Assembly (NCBI GenBank): GCA_002709955.1
Contig: PAQY01000003.1
Coordinates: forward strand, 107,158-171,157
Source of the DNA: Rhodospirillaceae bacterium
Lineage (GTDB): Bacteria; Pseudomonadota; Alphaproteobacteria; UBA8366; Aestuariispiraceae
Direction of reading: 5' to 3'
DNA: 64,000 bases
This document shows positions 61,059 through 64,000 of the stretch, in pieces; the stretch's first letter is position 1; the number at the start of each line of letters is the position of its first letter. The notes below the pieces were generated by a model. It was not told where the DNA came from. It was given only the letters and a program-made list of their open reading frames with translations, and searched no databases. A program made the position numbers and the translations under genes.

Positions 61059-62102
61059 ATGCCAATCAGTGATCATCAGATGATAGAATCCTGGCGCGAG
61101 GTTCTGCGCCTGTCCAATTTGGAAAAGGGGCAGATCGTTACGATCCTGACCAGTGTCGCGACACATCCGCAAACCTTACAGACAGCGAAAATCGCTGCTC
61201 AGTCCATGGGGGCGATTGTCAGCCAATTGGATCTACCGCCCGTAAATGGTGAAAAGGCCTTTAGTCGCGATGCCCTGGCCTATCTGGGTACGACGCCTTT
61301 GACCGGCAACCGCGCTGCCATTGCGGCCCTGACGGAAAGTGATCTCGTTCTGGACCTGATGACGCTGCTGTTCTCACCCGAGCAGTTGGATATCCTGAAG
61401 ACGGGTACGAAAATCCTGCTGGCTGTGGAACCACCGGAAGTTTTGGCCCGCATGGTGCCAACGCTGGAGGACAAGGCCCGCGTTGCCCATGCGGCCAAAC
61501 AGATTGAAGGCGCGAAGGAAATGCGGGTCTCGTCCCCCGCTGGAACAGATCTCGTGTGTATATTGGGGGAGTTCCCCGTGATCCAGGAGTATGGCTTTGT
61601 CGATGAGCCCGGACGATGGGATCACTGGCCCAGTGGGTTCGTTCTGACCTTTCCAAATGAGGGCGGCAGCAACGGGACCATTGTCGTTGACCAAGGCGAT
61701 ATCCTGTTGCCCCAGAAATCCTATTGCCGTGATCCCATAACGATCACCATGCAAGGCGGTCGCGCGACGCGCATCGAAGGGGGCGTGGATGCTGAACTGC
61801 TGCGCGAATACATGGCCAGCTTCAATGATCCAGAAGCGTATGCCATGTCCCATATTGGCTGGGGCCTGCAGCCACGCGCGAAATGGTCAACGCTGGGCCT
61901 GTATGATCGGGAAGCAACCATTGGCATGGATGCCCGTGCTTATGCCGGAAATTTCCTGTTCTCGCTGGGGCCGAATAATGAGGCGGGCGGCAGCAGAACA
62001 ACCGCCTGTCACATGGATATCCCACTGCGCAATTGCACCGTCAGCATCGATGACCAGATTGTTGTGAAAGACGGCGTGCTCGTCTCGGAGAATGCAGCAT
62101 GA
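61059..62102 (+). CDS. nicX: 2,5-dihydroxypyridine 5,6-dioxygenase
   Basis: A 347-residue ring-cleaving dioxygenase of the NicX family (leucyl aminopeptidase-like fold), which opens 2,5-dihydroxypyridine to N-formylmaleamate. The Fe(II) ligands known from Pseudomonas NicX, His265, His318 and Asp320, fall at the same numbers here (SHIGWG and TACHMDIP). The GAGGAGG ribosome site is strong. Its stop overlaps the start of the amidohydrolase gene (ATGA). This gene fixes the identity of the whole cluster. Confidence 0.94.
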   Translation: MPISDHQMIESWREVLRLSNLEKGQIVTILTSVATHPQTLQTAKIAAQSMGAIVSQLDLPPVNGEKAFSRDALAYLGTTPLTGNRAAIAALTESDLVLDLMTLLFSPEQLDILKTGTKILLAVEPPEVLARMVPTLEDKARVAHAAKQIEGAKEMRVSSPAGTDLVCILGEFPVIQEYGFVDEPGRWDHWPSGFVLTFPNEGGSNGTIVVDQGDILLPQKSYCRDPITITMQGGRATRIEGGVDAELLREYMASFNDPEAYAMSHIGWGLQPRAKWSTLGLYDREATIGMDARAYAGNFLFSLGPNNEAGGSRTTACHMDIPLRNCTVSIDDQIVVKDGVLVSENAA

Positions 62103-62743
62103 GCGAAGACCTTGTAACCCTGGAGCCCTATCGTCGACAGGGCTTTGGCAGCCAGATGGATTTTATCGGCGGTGTTGGTTTGCTGATTATTGATCTAGTG
62201 AATGGTTTTGCAGATCCTGAAATTTTCGGGGGAGGTAATATTCCAGGTGCCATTGCTGAAACAGAAAAGCTTTTAGCCGAGGCCAGAGCCGCAGGATGGC
62301 CCGTTGCCCATAGCCGTATTGTCTATGCAGATGATGGCAGCGATCACAATATCTTTTCGGTCAAAGTACCCGGCATGCTGACGCTTACCGAAAATGCCCA
62401 TCGCAGTCAGATTGTTCCAGAACTGACACCTGTATCTGGTGAACTGGTGGTTCGAAAGAATGTCCCTTCTGCTTTTTTTGGCACTAATCTGGCACCCTGG
62501 CTGACGGAGCGTGGCGTTCGGACTCTTGCCATTGCCGGTGCTGTCACAAGCGGTTGTGTCAGGGCCAGCGTCGTGGATGCAATGTGCTACGGCTTCCGTC
62601 CCGCAGTGATTTCAAATTGTGTCGGTGATCGTGCGATCGCGCCACATGATGCCAATCTGTTCGACATGGGTCAGAAATACGCTGAGGTTCTAAATCTGCA
62701 AGACGCACTTCCACGTTTGAAAGAGGCATCGACTAGGCCTTAA
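62099..62743 (+). CDS. nicF: Maleamate amidohydrolase
   Basis: A 214-residue isochorismatase-like cysteine hydrolase matching NicF, which turns maleamate into maleate plus ammonia. The triad is Asp32 (LLIIDLVNGFADP), Lys120 (VVRKNVPSAFFGTNL) and Cys153 (GAVTSGCVRASVVDA). It overlaps nicX by four bases. The product maleate goes to the isomerase encoded three genes upstream. After it comes a 205-base gap without clear features before the reductase gene. Confidence 0.92.
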   Translation: MSEDLVTLEPYRRQGFGSQMDFIGGVGLLIIDLVNGFADPEIFGGGNIPGAIAETEKLLAEARAAGWPVAHSRIVYADDGSDHNIFSVKVPGMLTLTENAHRSQIVPELTPVSGELVVRKNVPSAFFGTNLAPWLTERGVRTLAIAGAVTSGCVRASVVDAMCYGFRPAVISNCVGDRAIAPHDANLFDMGQKYAEVLNLQDALPRLKEASTRP

Positions 62744-62948
62744 CTTTATGCGGTAACGCTGATAATTGCTGAAAAGGTCACCATTCCGAGACAGAACGGG
62801 TATCTTGGTTGAAAATCCTTATTTTGGGATGAATTTATATCTCTAATGGATGGATTGACTTTCTTGCAGCAAAATTATTTGATCAGTATACTGCTTAAAT
62901 ATAAAAAACAATTGCCACAATGATTGGCAGGATGGAAGGGAAAGTCAG

Positions 62949-64000
62949 ATGAGTTGGGCGAGGGCGATATCTGTTTCTGAATTGCAAGAAAAGGGCTGTG
63001 CTGGCGTTCTTTTGAACGGGTTGAACGTTGCCCTGTTTCATCTTGATGGCGACTATTTCGCAACTGGGAATGTCTGTACCCACCAATTTGCCTTGCTGAC
63101 GGATGGTCATGTCGAAGACGGTTGTGTTGAATGCCCATTGCATCAAGGGCTGTTTGATATTCGCACCGGCAAAGCCCAAGGCAGCCCCGTCACAAAAGAT
63201 ATCCCAACTTATGCCGTAAAGATTGAAGACGACATTCTCTATGTCGATACGGATATGCCTGGTCAGACTGTGGCAACAACTGAGCCCAAGGCTGAAAATA
63301 TAACGTCCACCTCTTCCAGAATCGTGATCGTTGGCGCGGGGCAGGCGGCGGGTCGCGCTGCAGAGGCGATGCGGGACGCTGGCTTTAACGGCACAATTCA
63401 AATGATTGGCGATGAAACCAGCGCGCCCTACGAACGTCCCCCACTTTCCAAGGCGATCCTGACGGGTGCGGCCAGTGCAGACACATGCGCCCTTTTTGCA
63501 TCAGATAGAATGGCGGCTTTGGACATTGACCTGATCACCAATACCCGCGTCGATGATATCGATCGAAAGGCCAGAACGCTGACTTTATCCGGCGGGACGA
63601 AAATCACCTATGATGCCTTGCTTTTGGCAACTGGTGCGCGGGTCCGCCCGCTGCCTATCGAAGGGGCAGAGTTAGAGGGAGTGCACTATCTAAGAACCCT
63701 TGATGATGCGATGCGACTGAAGGCTGCAATGGAAAAGTCCCAGTCACTCGTAATTGTTGGGGCTGGGTTTATCGGCCTGGAAGTTGCCTCCAGTGCGCGG
63801 CAGTTAGGCAAAACTGTTACCATTCTGGAACGTGAAGAACGGGTCATGACCCGGGTTCTTCCAGAGGCGGCATCTACAATTCTTGAAAGCCGTGCGACGG
63901 CCAATGGCGTTGATATTCGGTTGGGCGTGCAGCTTGAAAAACTGTCAGGCACCGCAGGCCATGTAGACACTGTACAACTGGCCAATGGGGATGCCATTGC
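62949..64000 (+). CDS. Rieske ferredoxin fused to FAD-dependent NAD(P)H reductase (partial)
   Basis: The gene runs off the right end; about 350 residues are visible. Residues about 1-105 are a Rieske ferredoxin: C-x-H in NVCTHQFALL and C-x2-H in VECPLHQGLF, 17 residues apart. After a short linker comes an FAD reductase with IVIVGAGQAAGRAAEAMRD (dinucleotide motif, about 124-142), SAPYERPPLSKAILTG, a second motif VIVGAGFIGLEVASSAR for NAD(P)H, and the start of the interface domain. Such fusions feed electrons to an oxygenase. In this place it may serve the 6-hydroxypicolinate (or similar) monooxygenase of the upper pathway, expected further right. The start is the first ATG, with AAGGG upstream. 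Confidence 0.85.
   Translation, partial: MSWARAISVSELQEKGCAGVLLNGLNVALFHLDGDYFATGNVCTHQFALLTDGHVEDGCVECPLHQGLFDIRTGKAQGSPVTKDIPTYAVKIEDDILYVDTDMPGQTVATTEPKAENITSTSSRIVIVGAGQAAGRAAEAMRDAGFNGTIQMIGDETSAPYERPPLSKAILTGAASADTCALFASDRMAALDIDLITNTRVDDIDRKARTLTLSGGTKITYDALLLATGARVRPLPIEGAELEGVHYLRTLDDAMRLKAAMEKSQSLVIVGAGFIGLEVASSARQLGKTVTILEREERVMTRVLPEAASTILESRATANGVDIRLGVQLEKLSGTAGHVDTVQLANGDAI

Overview
The window looks like the chromosome of an environmental alphaproteobacterium, probably a marine or soil Rhodospirillales-type organism. The grounds are the LexA-type error-prone cassette imuA-imuB-dnaE2, the many TRAP and Liv-type transporters, an NAD-linked FdsGBAD formate dehydrogenase, molybdenum hydroxylases and moderate GC. 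This placement is inferred from gene content only. Most of the window is catabolic gene clusters, each with its own uptake system and regulator.

Layout. 1-7.5 kb: the tail of a molybdenum hydroxylase, an HMG-CoA-lyase-type enzyme divergent from a family III CoA-transferase, an IclR regulator, a TAXI-TRAP transporter and an SMP-30 lactonase. Two 26-bp boxes (20 of 26 identical), one in each divergent promoter, probably bind the IclR protein. 7.5-13.1 kb: the SOS mutasome genes dnaE2, imuB and imuA. 13.2-20.1 kb: a three-gene export-type cassette. It encodes a secreted protein with Cys-rich repeats, a hydrophobic centre and a ricin-B lectin domain; a TPR-plus-secretin lipoprotein; and a two-block tectonin beta-propeller protein. 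It is the least explained part of the window. 20.2-21.5 kb: an AraC regulator and three 35-bp tandem repeats, each with a dyad.

21.5-38.5 kb: a large catabolic regulon. It contains a DctPQM TRAP transporter, a 4,5-dihydroxyphthalate-decarboxylase-like protein, a ThDP enzyme, two aldehyde dehydrogenases, CoxG, a CoxMSL-type hydroxylase, a cupin, a cytoplasmic gamma-glutamyltransferase-like enzyme, a TetR regulator and an aspartate dehydrogenase. Three promoter regions share an 18-bp palindrome (consensus TAACTAAC-TW-GTTAGTTA), so one regulator, most simply the local TetR, probably controls all of it. The substrate cannot be read from the sequence; an aromatic or N-heteroaromatic acid is likely.

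38.6-44.7 kb: the soluble formate dehydrogenase operon fdsGBAD plus fdhD, with a LysR gene upstream. 45.8-54.6 kb: a sensor kinase and a sigma-54-dependent response regulator next to a branched-chain-type ABC transporter operon. 54.6-58.3 kb: a scar region with an orphan type I-E CRISPR-like repeat, a decapitated enolase-superfamily gene, a broken IS6-family transposase and an IS110/IS1111-type element with subterminal inverted repeats and one in-frame stop codon.

58.4 kb to the end: the lower pathway of pyridine-carboxylate degradation. It has a PicC-like decarboxylase, maleate isomerase, N-formylmaleamate deformylase, 2,5-dihydroxypyridine dioxygenase and maleamate amidohydrolase, then a Rieske/FAD reductase that runs off the window. 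The decarboxylase makes picolinate (via 3,6-dihydroxypicolinate) the best guess for the substrate. The formate released by the deformylase could be oxidised by the Fds enzyme.
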